Shown here: positions 1 through 11,600 of the stretch, piece after piece
Numbering within the stretch: the stretch's first letter is position 1
How the letters are laid out: every line of letters starts with the position of its first letter
Source: Gymnopilus junonius
Taxonomy: Eukaryota > Basidiomycota > Agaricomycetes > Agaricales > Galerinaceae
Assembly (NCBI GenBank): GCA_015501075.1
Contig: JADNYJ010000340.1
Location: 1 to 34,492, forward strand
Direction of reading: 5' to 3'
DNA length: 34,492 bases
Made by a program: the position numbers and the translations under genes
Notes under the pieces: model-generated
What the model was told of the DNA's origin: nothing
The model's input: only the letters and a program-made list of their open reading frames with translations
Databases searched by the model: none

Positions 1-109
1 AATACCACCGGGCCCTAAGAGAATTGAGGAGAGTGGGGTACAAAAGGTGCAGTGGTCCAAGACAAGATAGAAGAACAAAAGAGAGCTGGTCCTTGGCTGG
101 TCCACCGTG

Positions 110-603
110 CTGACACGGCAGGCAAGCAGCTGTACAATCGAGTTTTGACCAAGTATATCCATTTATGGGGCACTCATTTGTAATGTGGTTGCGACTTCTT
201 GAGCCGTGAGTCGCTGAGTGTTGCCGAGACCTGCTCGGAGCAACTTAACTTATCGGCTCTGGACAAGGACGCGACTCCAAAGATCAAGTTGAAGAAGCTG
301 TTCCTATGGTCAGAGGGGCCTATAGTCTATAGATATATTTCCTAAAATGTAATACTGAGAAATCTCCTCTACAGATATCCAATTTTGTCATTTTCGGACT
401 TGTTTTCGGAGTCGGGAAAACTTCAGCTCGGCTCAAGTACTTATGTCTGAGCCGAGCCTTGGCCGAACAGTGGCAACCCTAAATAATTGAAGTCAGGCAG
501 TTTGTGACACCAGTCATGGTTCATTATTTGGACAGTTACATGCCCTATAGATGGACATGCTCAGTCAAAATTTGATTGGACAGCTGCTTGCCCGCCGTGT
601 CAG
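110..603. mobile_element. Candidate inverted-repeat element, 494 bp
   Basis: Two 63-bp arms (110-172 and 541-603) are inverted copies that match at 53 of 63 positions without a gap. Nine of the ten differences are transitions. The outer ends start CTGACACGGC. I see no clear target-site duplication, so the exact ends and the family are unknown. The inside (173-540) has no reading frame of note and contains a perfect hairpin at 426-457. The arrangement fits an old non-autonomous terminal-inverted-repeat transposon. A chance palindrome of this length is very unlikely, but the transposon reading is inference. Confidence 0.5.
426..457. repeat. Perfect 10-bp stem hairpin
   Basis: GCTCGGCTCA at 426-435 is the exact reverse complement of TGAGCCGAGC at 448-457, leaving a 12-nt loop. 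It lies inside the 110-603 inverted-repeat element. It may be part of the element or an older nested fragment. Confidence 0.6.
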
Positions 604-2640
604 GTAGTGGGAATAATCTCTCTCCGAGATCTCTGATCTATATTGTAAATATTATACAGAACATTTACAAATGACTCAGTGCCCTTGCTTGATGTACAGT
701 TTATCTGGCATGGAAGGCGCAGGGACTAAAGCAGATACTTCTCGAGGAGGAGTATCTTAAATTCCAGATTTGTGAGGTCATCGACGTAAACATAGGCGGA
801 ACTGGTCAAGCAGAATTGCAGTACAGTCTATAATCTAATCTAATCTTTCGGCTTACTAATCCCCGCCCTCAGGCTGTCATGTGGATGTCGGACATTGCCG
901 TTAATAACAACTGGTTGACCACTGACAAGTGACAACAGCTGTTCGCTCAATAGCGTTGTAGAGGCGATTCATCTGTTCTTCACCTACCCTGCTCAGAGTT
1001 CCCACATGTCTGGGAACACTTACATGTACTTACGCCGTTTACCAGCCATTGCACGATAAATCATCAAAGTTTCCACTGCACACTGGACCTGAGGCCCGAA
1101 AACGGCCTCATATTCGCCTCCAGAAGCTGTGTTATTAAGCCTGGCCAGGTGTCTTTTGCTATGAGTCTTTGTCTGTTGTGCTATAATATTCGCCTCTTCC
1201 ACGTCAGCTACAAACTCGGGAAGATGGAACTCCGATTTGAGCAATTCAATGACCCTCATCGAAGATTGCATCATTTACTGAGCTTTGGGCCTTGTGAGTG
1301 AAAACAGCTCTGAACTAAACTTATTAGGCCCTCTGTTCAGAAATGACTTCACAGCACATTCACAGTGATGTAGCACATCGAAAACGTCCCCGAAGTTATA
1401 GCCCCCATTTTTGCTGAGGAGTTGGCTCAATGCAGCCTGTTCCGATGCACCTTATACGCTTCATAACGATGTCTTGCGGTCGCCCAAAGTAACTGTTCCT
1501 GGACGGGCTTCCCCGCTTCATTGACAGCAATTGATTGGAATTTAAAGTCACCCGAACGACGCCGGAAATTACATGCGATATGTATGCAGGTTCGGATTGA
1601 CAGGAAACGCTGCGCGTATTCGGCAAGGAATGAACCACAAAGGCAAGTGTGTCCCGGGATATAGTGCTCGACAAAGCCCCGTTTATCTTCATGCAACTCT
1701 CTTTAAAGTCTAAATCGTAACCCTCTAATAGATATATGCGTCACTGAAAGCACACATGTATGAATCATCGTTCACGACAGCAACGACGTCAGAATCAAAG
1801 ACGGTCCGGCTAATCCGCATAAGTGGTCAGTTCGTACCCGATTTTGCCCGCCACTTGCATGTTTGGCCCAAACTTGGGCCTGCCAGCATATACGAGGCGA
1901 CAGGATTCGGAGTTCTATGTCTCTGAACGTTGATATTCTTCAAGTGTTGCATCACAATGTCGGTATGTTATGACTGCAGAGGAAGCAGAACGGTTCGGAT
2001 TTCGCCTCCCAGATTGGCAATAACTCAAAACAGATCTTTGAAGTGGGATGCAATGAGGGTTTCTTGAGCCCCAGGTCGGATCGATCGATTGTTATTAGGT
2101 ATGAATGATTTTCGTGGAAAAGAAGGTTCAAATGTCGAACTGGGGAGAACCACGCGGTAAACCCTCAACGTATACCATTCCAAGCCTTTTGACATCTGCT
2201 CATGCATTCATTACAAGGATGGCTGATCAATATGCGGCTTTCCACCAATGCGATTCCAAATTATTTTTGAGCGATGCAGAAGATCTTCAAGCCCTTCCGA
2301 CAGCTGGCCATTGGTCACCACATGTATCATCGTGATTTCTTTAAGCCGCTCTTGGGAAGATGAACCGGTAACAAAGGCTTTTGCTTCTTCTCTGTCTATC
2401 GATTGAATTTCTTTAGACTGATTCTCCCAAGATTAAAGGATCGGATTAAGAGGGAAAACCAGTCTTGACACAAGAAAACAAATATGCACAAATAAGGAAA
2501 GAAATTCCGACCCTGCACCAACGCCATTTGGGATCCGCCGTTGCCTGGAGAAACGAAAATTTCACTCAGCCTTTGGACCCTTTCATCCATCCCTTGCTCA
2601 GCTTCCCTTCCCATATCCGCAAGGTTTAGCCTCAGGTCCC
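604..2640. other. Gene-poor stretch with weak coding-like fragments
   Basis: No complete gene was found. Two minus-strand open frames (1020-1274, 84 codons, and 1427-1696, 89 codons) have fairly ordinary amino-acid composition and could be remnants of one decayed gene. The frame between them is interrupted, and neither shows a motif I recognise. The rest has only short frames with no splice-linked continuation. Confidence 0.3.
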
Positions 2641-3355
2641 CGAGTCTCCGCCCGTATTAAAACCGACGGACTATATTATGGCGGTTATCATGGTGCTGGT
2701 GTCGCCATCGAGACTGCATTTCAGTAGCTACCGCCGCTCCAATTTAAACGCGTCGATCCAGCCTCGACCTGAATATTTTATGCTCCCATCCCATCCCGCC
2801 TCGACTCCCTCCCCAACTTAAACTTGACTTTATTTCCACGGAGCCTGTCTGCCCATTTAGTCAGACCCTACACCACTTCACGCGAATCTCGTCTTTAAAA
2901 AGCACTTTCTGTTGCAAATCCAGAAGTAGAGTCAGGAAGACACGCACGGGTCCTGTCAATTCTGCCTCGTGCCGTTCAAGAAGCCGCGCCCACTGCAAGG
3001 CATAAACATACACAGAAGAACCTGGGAGACATATTCCTTCTGAGTAAGTGCTGGCCTTGCTTCCATCCGAGTTGTGCATCTGTCCAACGAGGAAGAAATA
3101 TGTACTATAGCCTTTTTTACCCTTCCCCGTTTCTGGCTTAAGCGTTGGAACGTTGAGTTCCTGGACATAGCAACCCGCCTTTTTCTTCTCTTCTCCCTCC
3201 CTTTCTCTTCCTCTTCGATCAAATTTTCTCTCTCTGTAACGCCTGTTTGTTGATGACCCGTTCCTGCATATTTAGATTACTAAAGTTGAACGCGCACACG
3301 CGATCGCTCAAGCCCAGTCATCATCGCGCCGTCGTGGTATTCAGTTTCCAGACAC
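2641..3355 (+). promoter_or_regulatory. Pyrimidine-rich promoter and leader of the Sfp1-like gene
   Basis: The 700 bases before the zinc-finger start codon contain C+T-rich runs (for example 2785-2825 and 3180-3238), a common property of basidiomycete promoters and leaders. No convincing TATA box was seen close to the start. The transcription start probably lies in this interval, but I cannot place it. Confidence 0.35.
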
Positions 3356-5503
3356 ATGAATCACCGCGATCGCTCTGATAACTCTTCGATGTAAGTCTGG
3401 ACCTTTCACTATATCAAGCTATGAGTTCGGCATGTTCGCCTGTCTGTATCACCATCTCCCCTCGATCTTTCTCTGTCTTATTTCCTCATGCCGGGCTCGC
3501 TTTCTCTTCCGTCCTTTCTTCGTTTGTACTGACGATATGATATGAACACATGTAGATCCTCGTCTCACAACCTTAACACGTTCAAAAATACCCCACGTCG
3601 CGTGCGCTGCGATATAGGAGACCCACAACCGCTTCTTGAGCCTCCTGCTTCGGTGACATCTTCTTTGGCTAACATGGATGTCGCTGTGGATAGTCTGCGC
3701 GCTCCGCTTACCACGCTCTTTGTGGATAATACAGGACTGGACCACATCATTTGTCTGGAACGCGCTGTGGTAAGTGTTTAGGCCATGGTGTAGTTCACGT
3801 CGTAACGTCTCATATCTTCTAGTGCTCTGACTACCTGTGCTGCGGTAATCAACATCCCGACCTTCATGCTCTCTTAGAACATTTCGAAGAAGAACATGTC
3901 GTCGTGTTTGGACCTAATGGCAGACGTCTTTACCCCTCCGAAGGGTTCAGAACCGTTCATATGCCAGTTGAACCTTCTCCAGCGACAACACCAGCATCAT
4001 CTCGCTCCCCATCTGCAATTCCCTTGTCACCCTGTCTTTCCTCGTCATCTTCATGTTCAACTTCCTCCTCTTCTTCCTCCTCTGCTGCATCTGCTTCAAC
4101 TTTAGTGCCGCATCGCAAGCCAAGCCTGCCAGTACCAGTGCCGTCAGTGTACACGCCCTTCACGCCTGGCTTGCCTGTTGACCCTGCAGATCCATATGGG
4201 CCAGAGGAGATCGTCGACGTTATGTCACACGACGAGGAGATGTACAGCTTCCAGCTTGAGCTACTCCATCCGTTCCCATTGTTCTCTGCCTCGACCTCGT
4301 CTGATTCTGATGGAATGTCGCCGCCCGAGTTTGACCCATCTTCCTCCTCTGGGTCGGGCTCGGATGGTGATGAAGATATGTCGGACACGAGCTCCAGCCC
4401 AATTCCCACATATGCTTGCGGGACAGACAAGATCAGGCATATTGCGGCTATTCCGAAACATGTGTCCTTCGCTGCGACGGCTTCGACTTCGGGCTTGACA
4501 AGAAAAGGCGGTCGCTCTTCGTCCTCAGATGATGCCACTGCTACGCCAACGACTGCTAAATCGAAAAGTAGAAATCGCGGCACGCCTAACGGAGCATCTA
4601 GGAAGAGGGAGAAGATGTATCGCTGCCCTGTAAGTTTGTCTGGCTCTCTAACCATACCTCCGTAGTCTAATATTTTCCTTTATATCATCCTCAGGAACCT
4701 CGTTGTACAAAGGTAAACCCCATAGTCTTACTGTTGTTTGTCATGCATTTTCTGATTTTTCTTTCGCGCAGGCGTACCTCAATCCTAATGGGCTCAAGTA
4801 CCACATGGAGAAGGGAACATGCAAGCTTGAAAATGAGGTCGAAGGCGATATATCGGAGGAGTCCACTCACAGTGACTCTTCTCCGATAACTTACCAGGAT
4901 CGGACCCAGATACCGTCGCCATCGCCAGCTGTTGACAAGGATGTGCAAATGCGAGGCTCATCGTGTGGAAGCGGAGGCGAAGTCTCTCTTGGTCAAGGTC
5001 ATCATGCGCCATGCGCTACTATCTTCCCGCCTAGCGATTCCAACGCTTCAACTCCGATTCCACACGCTCGCCATCCAGGCCAAGCCGAAGCTTCTGGCGC
5101 CGCCACCTCATCTCCTGTCATCCCTGGTCATCATCATCTTCAACCCCAGCACGTAACGGTGGTGTCTGCTGGAGCCGATGCTCCTCCATCTTCGACTGCC
5201 TCTCAAGCACAAGCTTCCACTCAACCACTGCAGGAGCAGCCTCAGCCTGCGGCCGTATATCACTACCCCTTCCCCACCTACCCACCACCGCGTTTTCTAG
5301 GGGGCGCTAATGATATCCCAGGGAGTTCTGCTCGTGCTGCGCAGTACCCGTCCACCTCTTATTATCACAGACCGTATTATGTGAGCGCGACAACTTCCAA
5401 TGGCGCCGCCGATATTACTTCAGCTCAACGTCCGCCATCTTCGTATGCCGCACCTGCCCAGCCTCCAATACCTATCGCGGTTTCTTCATCACGATTGCAA
5501 TGA
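3356..5503 (+). CDS. sfp1: Sfp1-like C2H2 zinc-finger transcription regulator
   Basis: Five exons: 3356-3390, 3556-3769, 3823-4629, 4695-4712 and 4772-5503, giving 601 residues. All four introns have GT-AG ends (165, 53, 65 and 59 nt). A first Cys/His-rich segment begins at C84 (CSDYLCCG, then several His to H108). The second finger, C351-x4-C356-x12-H369-x5-C375 with NPNGLKYHMEKGTC, is the signature I associate with fungal Sfp1 proteins. The middle (about 120-340) is Ser-rich and acidic; the tail is Pro/Ala/His/Ser-rich and probably disordered. In yeast, Sfp1 activates ribosomal-protein and ribosome-biogenesis genes in the nucleus in response to nutrients; the same role here is inference. 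The second finger is coded by three exons, the middle one only 18 nt. The frame is intact. Confidence 0.88.
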
Positions 5504-7140
5504 CCGAATTTCCTTCTTCACTCGAAATTCCAAACTTTTCTCTACGAACCAAAATGAACAAATACACACTGAACGTTGTATAGATGCGGCTGGATTATCG
5601 CCATATACGCCCATCTGTGATTCTTCTCCTTCGTCCCCGCCTTCGCCTTTCACGCCATCATTGCTCCTTGCCTCATGCATGCATGCCTCTTGTTTGTTTC
5701 ATCCCAGCATCAGTCCTCGAGCCTCAAAACAATTATCTGTCATATAGACAGAATGGCCTTTAGCCTCAGAAAAACGGACTAGATGTCCCCTATCATCATC
5801 ACCCTTCCTTGCGAATCGAACCACCTTCTTCATAGTCAAATCGAACAAACCCAGATACGCTGCGCTACCTGCCTCCTCTCACTGTCTTATATATTTTTAT
5901 GTCTCCTCCGCTTCCTCGTCGCTTTGAACTCCTCGCCCTTTGTCCCCCTCTCCAATCCCTATTCACATCTATTCACTTCGATGGCTGCTTATACTTTACT
6001 GTACGACTTTGTCCTGCCTCCCCTCATCGCCATCCACGAATTTTGTCTTGACCACGTATCCCTTACTTTCATTATGATATAACAGTTTAGATCCGTATTT
6101 ACACCGTGCTTTTGCGTTGTTTTTTTGTACCCTCACGTCTCTTCTTTTCAAGTAGGCGCGTCGTCTTTTACTTCCTCTGTCGTGACATGGCTTGCTTACA
6201 TGGTCAACGCCAGATTCTACACATCCTCCAACTCTGTAGATTAGACTCGGATGAAACTGTGTGTACGATACATACCATGCGATCCTGTACTATACGATCA
6301 CGCAATGCGCATCGCACTGCTGCTGGCTACTCGACCTGATTGACGATTGCGATAAAAATCGAACGGAAGATAGGGGCTACAATGACGACGCGACCTATTT
6401 TAATTCTGACAAGTTTGACAGGACAGCAATGAACGCCGTCCATCCCGTCATCCACAGGTCATGGCGTGAAATGAAACTACTATTACATGTACACTTCTCC
6501 TACAAGTCTTCTGAGAACATCCCTCCAAAAAGGAGTCTCCGGCTGTCGAGTTGTTGGTCCTTTTGCCGGGGTGCGTTTCTAAACCTTGCTACATCCCCGA
6601 TGTCCCCATGACTTTATCGATGGCTAGAAGAATGGATGGGACCAGGTATGCACGAGGTTTTTGTGCAGTACGAGGCGGTCGTGGCAGATGGAGCGAAATT
6701 CTCATGGAATTAATTTTCAAGTCTCAACTTCTGAACATAAAAAGGTCAATATTACTTACCAATAGTGATAATATTCCCTTGAAACCAGTGTCGAATAATC
6801 TTAATTGTTAATCACCCTTAAAATTTAAGTCATTTCACGTTCGCCCATGCGCGGTACCAGCCTAAGGCAATCCTCGAAAGCAAGGCCGAGCAAAGCCTTT
6901 CAAAGTATCATCAAGTTGATCGACGGACTAACCTGTTGGTAACGTGACTGATCCTAAAGCCGGGCCTTCGTGCCGACTCCCGAGATGACCGCCCACCGCG
7001 TGTGCACTGTCCACCACCTCGAGCAAGCCTTCAAAGCTTCAAGTTCCATGGCTGCAGGTACTTCAGATCTGCTATTCTGGTGATCGTTTCCTGTATTAGA
7101 AATACGACTTACAATCTTTCTTGACCGCCGGGGTGTCAAA
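5504..7140. other. Intergenic, probable 3' UTR then spacer
   Basis: The first several hundred bases after the zinc-finger stop are C+T-rich and probably belong to its 3' UTR. The longest plus-strand frames (5783-6082 and 6261-6611) are low in coding character and lack plausible splice partners. Nothing else is supported. Confidence 0.4.
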
Positions 7141-7146
7141 AGTTAC

Positions 7147-7155
7147 TTATATAAT
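7147..7155 (+). promoter_or_regulatory. TATA-like box before the kinase gene
   Basis: TTATATAAT lies about 52 bases before the ATG at 7207. If functional it implies a very short leader. The assignment is by sequence and position only. Confidence 0.35.
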
Positions 7156-7206
7156 CACCATGTTTTACAATTGAAGAGCCGCTAACTTCAAGTTGCACTT
7201 GTCGTC

Positions 7207-8600
7207 ATGGCCTCGGAAACACTGAGCCCGGGGGACCTTTATTTTGATACTTTTGGATTCACCGAGGAACAAACTGGCTACTGTCCTGGGGGTTATCACC
7301 CCATTGTCATTGGCGACATCCTTAGTCCGTCTTCTGGAGGCAAAGATTCAAAGACATATAGGATCATAAACAAGCTCGGATTCGGGTCATATTCAACAGT
7401 CTGGCTTGCTGAGAAGGTTGGAGAAGAGAAAGGTTGTGTTGCCGCCAAAGTTTCTATAGCTCAAGCTCAAGGGGATATTGAACAACATGACCGGGAGGCG
7501 ACGATGCTGGAAAGCGTTCCGAGGAAACAATTTGGAGATGACCATGTTCTGAAACTTTTGGATCATTTCATTCTCAATGGTCCTAATGGTATACACTCAG
7601 TTCTGGTGACCGACGTCGTTGTTCCCTTGCTCCAGCTTCGTGATTCTAAGTGTTCTCCTCTCTGGCGCAAGGCAGCTGCGCGGGGTCTTGTCCAAGGAGT
7701 GGTGCAGCTACACTCTGCAGGACTTGTCCATGGAGGTGTGCTAATATGTCTTAACAGACATTGCCCCACACTCATTATTTACTAGATCTACACCTCAAAA
7801 ATATAGGGGTTGCCATCCCAGAGCTTGACGACCAGGAGGTGGACAAAGTCGTGATAGATCTCAGCGAGCACGACATAACTGTTGTTCTACCCAGGGCTGC
7901 CGCTAAGCAGTCCCCCTCCTTGCCCGCATATGTTATTTCAGAAATTAATCTTGAAGAATATTACGAAAGGATTACTTCTTCCGAATTTCCTCGTACGAAG
8001 ATACTCGATTTTGGTGGTGGTGAATTTCTTTTCCCCATCTTACCCACTACTCCGACTTATTCCACTATAACAGTGCATCTAGCAGGCACATTACCGCCCA
8101 ATTTTCAGGCTAGCAAACAAGCTGTTTCTCCAGAAGTTCTCTTTGCTTGTTTTTTCGAACGAAATGATAATCCTCATGTGGAACCCCCAGCTGATATATG
8201 GGGGGTTGGAACTGCTGTAGCATTTCTCTTCTTTTTTCACCAATTTGTACTCGAGCTGATTTAGAACATACTTCAGATTTACGAAATTGTTACGGGAAGA
8301 GCACTATTTGATCACGCCCATATGCGCCAGCTTCCTAAACGAATGACTGAGATGGCGGGCTCTATCCCTCCAGGGTGGCTTCATTGGGACACAAATATTC
8401 GTGGTCCTGAACCCGATGAAGTGTGCTCTGAGGCTGCTGATAGATGGTGGGCGTCTCGAAGGGGATGGATTCGCAATTATTGTATCAATGATTCTGACAC
8501 CGGCGCGTTGATTTTATTGTTGAGAAGAATACTTGTTCTTGACCCCGCTCTGCGACCAACTGCAGAGGAAATCTTAGGGGATCCATGGTTTTCCCAATAG
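7207..8600 (+). CDS. SRPK-like serine/threonine protein kinase
   Basis: Exons 7207-7735, 7786-8216 and 8277-8600 give 427 residues. Kinase landmarks are present in order: Gly-rich loop LGFGSYSTVW (57-66), catalytic Lys K81, a helix-C Glu near E97, catalytic loop HGDLHLKN (175-182; the first intron splits the codon of D177), DFG at 251-253, SPE in place of APE, and DIWGVG. The roughly 70-residue spacer between catalytic loop and DFG is typical of SR-protein kinases, which phosphorylate Arg/Ser-rich splicing factors. The catalytic residues look complete, so it is probably active. Within exon 2, 8020-8085 has GTGAAT...CTAGCAG ends, is 66 nt and in frame. Removing it gives 405 residues and a more usual distance from DFG to SPE. 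The substrate is unknown; many Agaricomycetes carry numerous such SRPK-like paralogues. Confidence 0.85.
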
Positions 8601-11600
8601 TTAATTTCCACATTTTGCAGAGGTCCAACATCAGGACCAATAGATATTCCTCTGTTGTCCAAGTTTTGATTTCTATGATTAAATAATACCAGCATAAGGT
8701 GCCATTCTTTAATACCGTCTCGTGATACATCCCTGCCTTGGGGCGTGGTGCATCGTCACAACAAAACATTTATCTTTTTCTGCCATCTATGGGCGATATC
8801 TATAGCATATGCACTTTTTGGGTATACTAAGCCGTTACAGAGGTCGTCGGAAGTATGTGTGTCTTTTCAGCGTTGACTAGAGTAAATGAATACAAAGAAC
8901 ATTCTCATCGACCATGGCTAAAGCGCTGATCTTAGAAGCCACTAAGGGCTACTATGTATATCATCATCTCTTCCATTGTTCTGTCTATCGTCGATCTCAA
9001 ATACCTCCTGGCTTTTTGGTTTATATTTATTATATACTTAGTAAGTCTACCCAACAAGCCATAGAATAAATATTATGAAGAATATTAAAACATTGTTATC
9101 GACTTTTCCCTCTCTTTCTAGAAAAACTTCTTCGGCAGTCGATGGCTTGATAGGAGTCTAGTCCTACAGAGATAAGTCTAACCGGGTTAACTAAAGCTGC
9201 CGCTATTTGAACTAATTTTGCTCTCATTGCTTACTAGCCCAAATCGTTGATAGAAGCCAATTCAAGCTTAGCCTATATATATGTAACCTCGGGTACCAAT
9301 GCGTGAGCAGGAACTGCTCCGCTTAAACCCTTCTTTCTGCCCGGAGATCGCACCGACGACACAATCCTGCGCAGCGCTTGATGACTGATCAACGGGTTGA
9401 ATGCACATGACTCCCCGAATTGTTTAACAATTGGACAAAGCCTGGGGCCTGGCTAATAATACTCATTGAATGTCCTTATCTAGACTAATTACGAACTTTA
9501 ACAATGAAGAATGTGAAAGATGTTGTCGAAGGTTCTGCGCAGTAGGATCCGACTACCCACTTGGGAAAATACAATCAATTCCCTTATAAGGAGATTTTAT
9601 ACCATTTCCTTCGAGCAGTGAGTAAAGAATATTCTAACGAAGAAGTGATAAGCGATTGATGCATTTCCTTCGAATTTGAAGCGGGGGGAAGTAGTAGCCT
9701 GCGAGTCATGTTTCTCCAATAAGTTCTAGCGGAATGTTCGAAACATTCAAATGCTACCGGGGGACACTTTAGGATTTCAAGCAGAATATATGAAGAAGTC
9801 CCATATTTTGTCACGATCATGAGAATTTAGCGAAGCGCTCTGTCGGAATCAGGTTCCAGGCGTGAGTTTGACAGTGGCCATTTGCGATACGCCGATGGGC
9901 TACTTACCTGAGTTCAGAGGTTCTAATAATAGAAATGTTTGGCCATCTGGAGGATTGAACCCTTGAGCACACAAGTGTGGATGAATGCAGGACAAGCAAT
10001 TGTGGCGCATCAGTGAGTCGTCGATCAACGGCTGGAACGCTTTCCCTAAGAGACATTAAAGTCGAAAGTCTAACTGATCGACTACAACAACATCTTTCAC
10101 ATCATCCAAATAAACATGGATAAGTAATGACGAACCAGCTACTTGGGTTGACTGTTCCAAGAAAATGATCAAATAGCCGAACACAGGCCTAAAGATCCAA
10201 AACAAACGCGTCCCACTATATCGATACCCAGCGGCATCTCGCGTTCAGGAAGAAAAAAAAGTATAGGGAAAAGAAGTACTACCACTTTCTGGAAAGGACA
10301 CTGCTTTTCCTCCGCTGCGTGGGGAGGTGATCTTAAACAAAGTAAGATGACATGCGAGGATCCCTCTAAGTCCTACAACTTTATTCGTTGTTGGAGCTAT
10401 CCCACCCGGTCAAGGCTAGTACGGAACGAAATAGCCCATTAAGTAGGAGTGCGGGGCCGGAAATTCTTCTAAATACTCGACGTCCTTTATCAACCACTAG
10501 GAAGGGCGATATGATTCCCCAATGCCGTTCATTGGCGAGAACCAGGAAGTAAGCGACGATAAGATTACGATATGTGCTTAGGTACTGAGGTAGTCGTTTT
10601 CCACTTGGCATCGGAAACTGAGGCAGAATTAACCGAAGGGGGGATGCCGCCGCCAGAGCGCATATGTATTACTTGACAACTATCAACTCAGCGAGCATTT
10701 TTAAATGGATAGTGTCCTTGGAATTTAAAATCACGCACAATTAAACTTGACAAGTCGCTTCCGGCTGGCTGTCGTCGGAACCAAGTTTGCACCGGGAAAG
10801 CGAACTGTCACATGGAATTTATATTTTTATCTGCTCCAATGTCCAGGCTCACCCTTCCTTGTGGCTCGAGGATATGTCCGGCATATCGTAATTGACGAAT
10901 ATGGCTTAAGATATCCCCCGCCGCAATGGATCACTGGGCGGAGCTCACCGAACTTCCTGGTCGAAGTTCGAAAACTTGCATAGTTTTCATGGGCGCTCGC
11001 TTGACCCAAACAGTACTTCTCGGGATCTTCTCTGCCAGATGTTATGAACGTGGATATGAAAGATGCGTGAGTTCGGAAGGGCTGGACCGCCAATTGCACA
11101 ATTCCGATGTACAAAGGGGAGCTCGAGTATCGTAACTGAATGAAACTCTGCGATAAGTAACAAGGGATGAAAGAAAGCTTGATAACGCATACGCATTGGG
11201 CACCGCATCTCGCAATGTAATCTGACACCGAAACCAAACGGGTGCGGCTTAGGGCAAGAAGCAGGTCAGGTGGGATAATGCTAAGTGCCTCGTTATCCAG
11301 CACGCTATTACAACCGTTACCGCACTGCAGCCTTCAATACGTTATCACATTTCATCTGCACAATGTGAATGAATGTGCGTGAACTGTCAATCCAAATTAG
11401 AACTAATGGTTCATTAGAACGGAATTTACTAGGAGATTTTTTGGAATTTTGGTCGTTTTATTGGCTCAGTGGCGTTCAGAGTCCGTGTGGGATTGAGTTC
11501 AAACTGAGAAAGCTATTTCTGTAAGAGTAAGAGAGTAAGAATAAGTACCACAAGCATAACTGTAATACTTATTCCTCGGAGAGACCACCTCAATTCAGTA

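Noticed and set aside
3957..4655. 232-codon minus-strand frame
   Set aside because: It lies opposite exon 3 of the zinc-finger gene and its Glu/Asp-rich product is the mirror of Ser/Pro-rich sense codons; a shadow.
5783..6611. Frames of 99 and 116 codons after the zinc-finger gene
   Set aside because: Composition is that of C+T-rich UTR sequence, with no splice partners or motifs.
9940..9985. tRNA B-box-like sequence (GGGTTCAATCC on the minus strand)
   Set aside because: No matching A box, T-stem pairing or acceptor stem could be formed at the right spacing.
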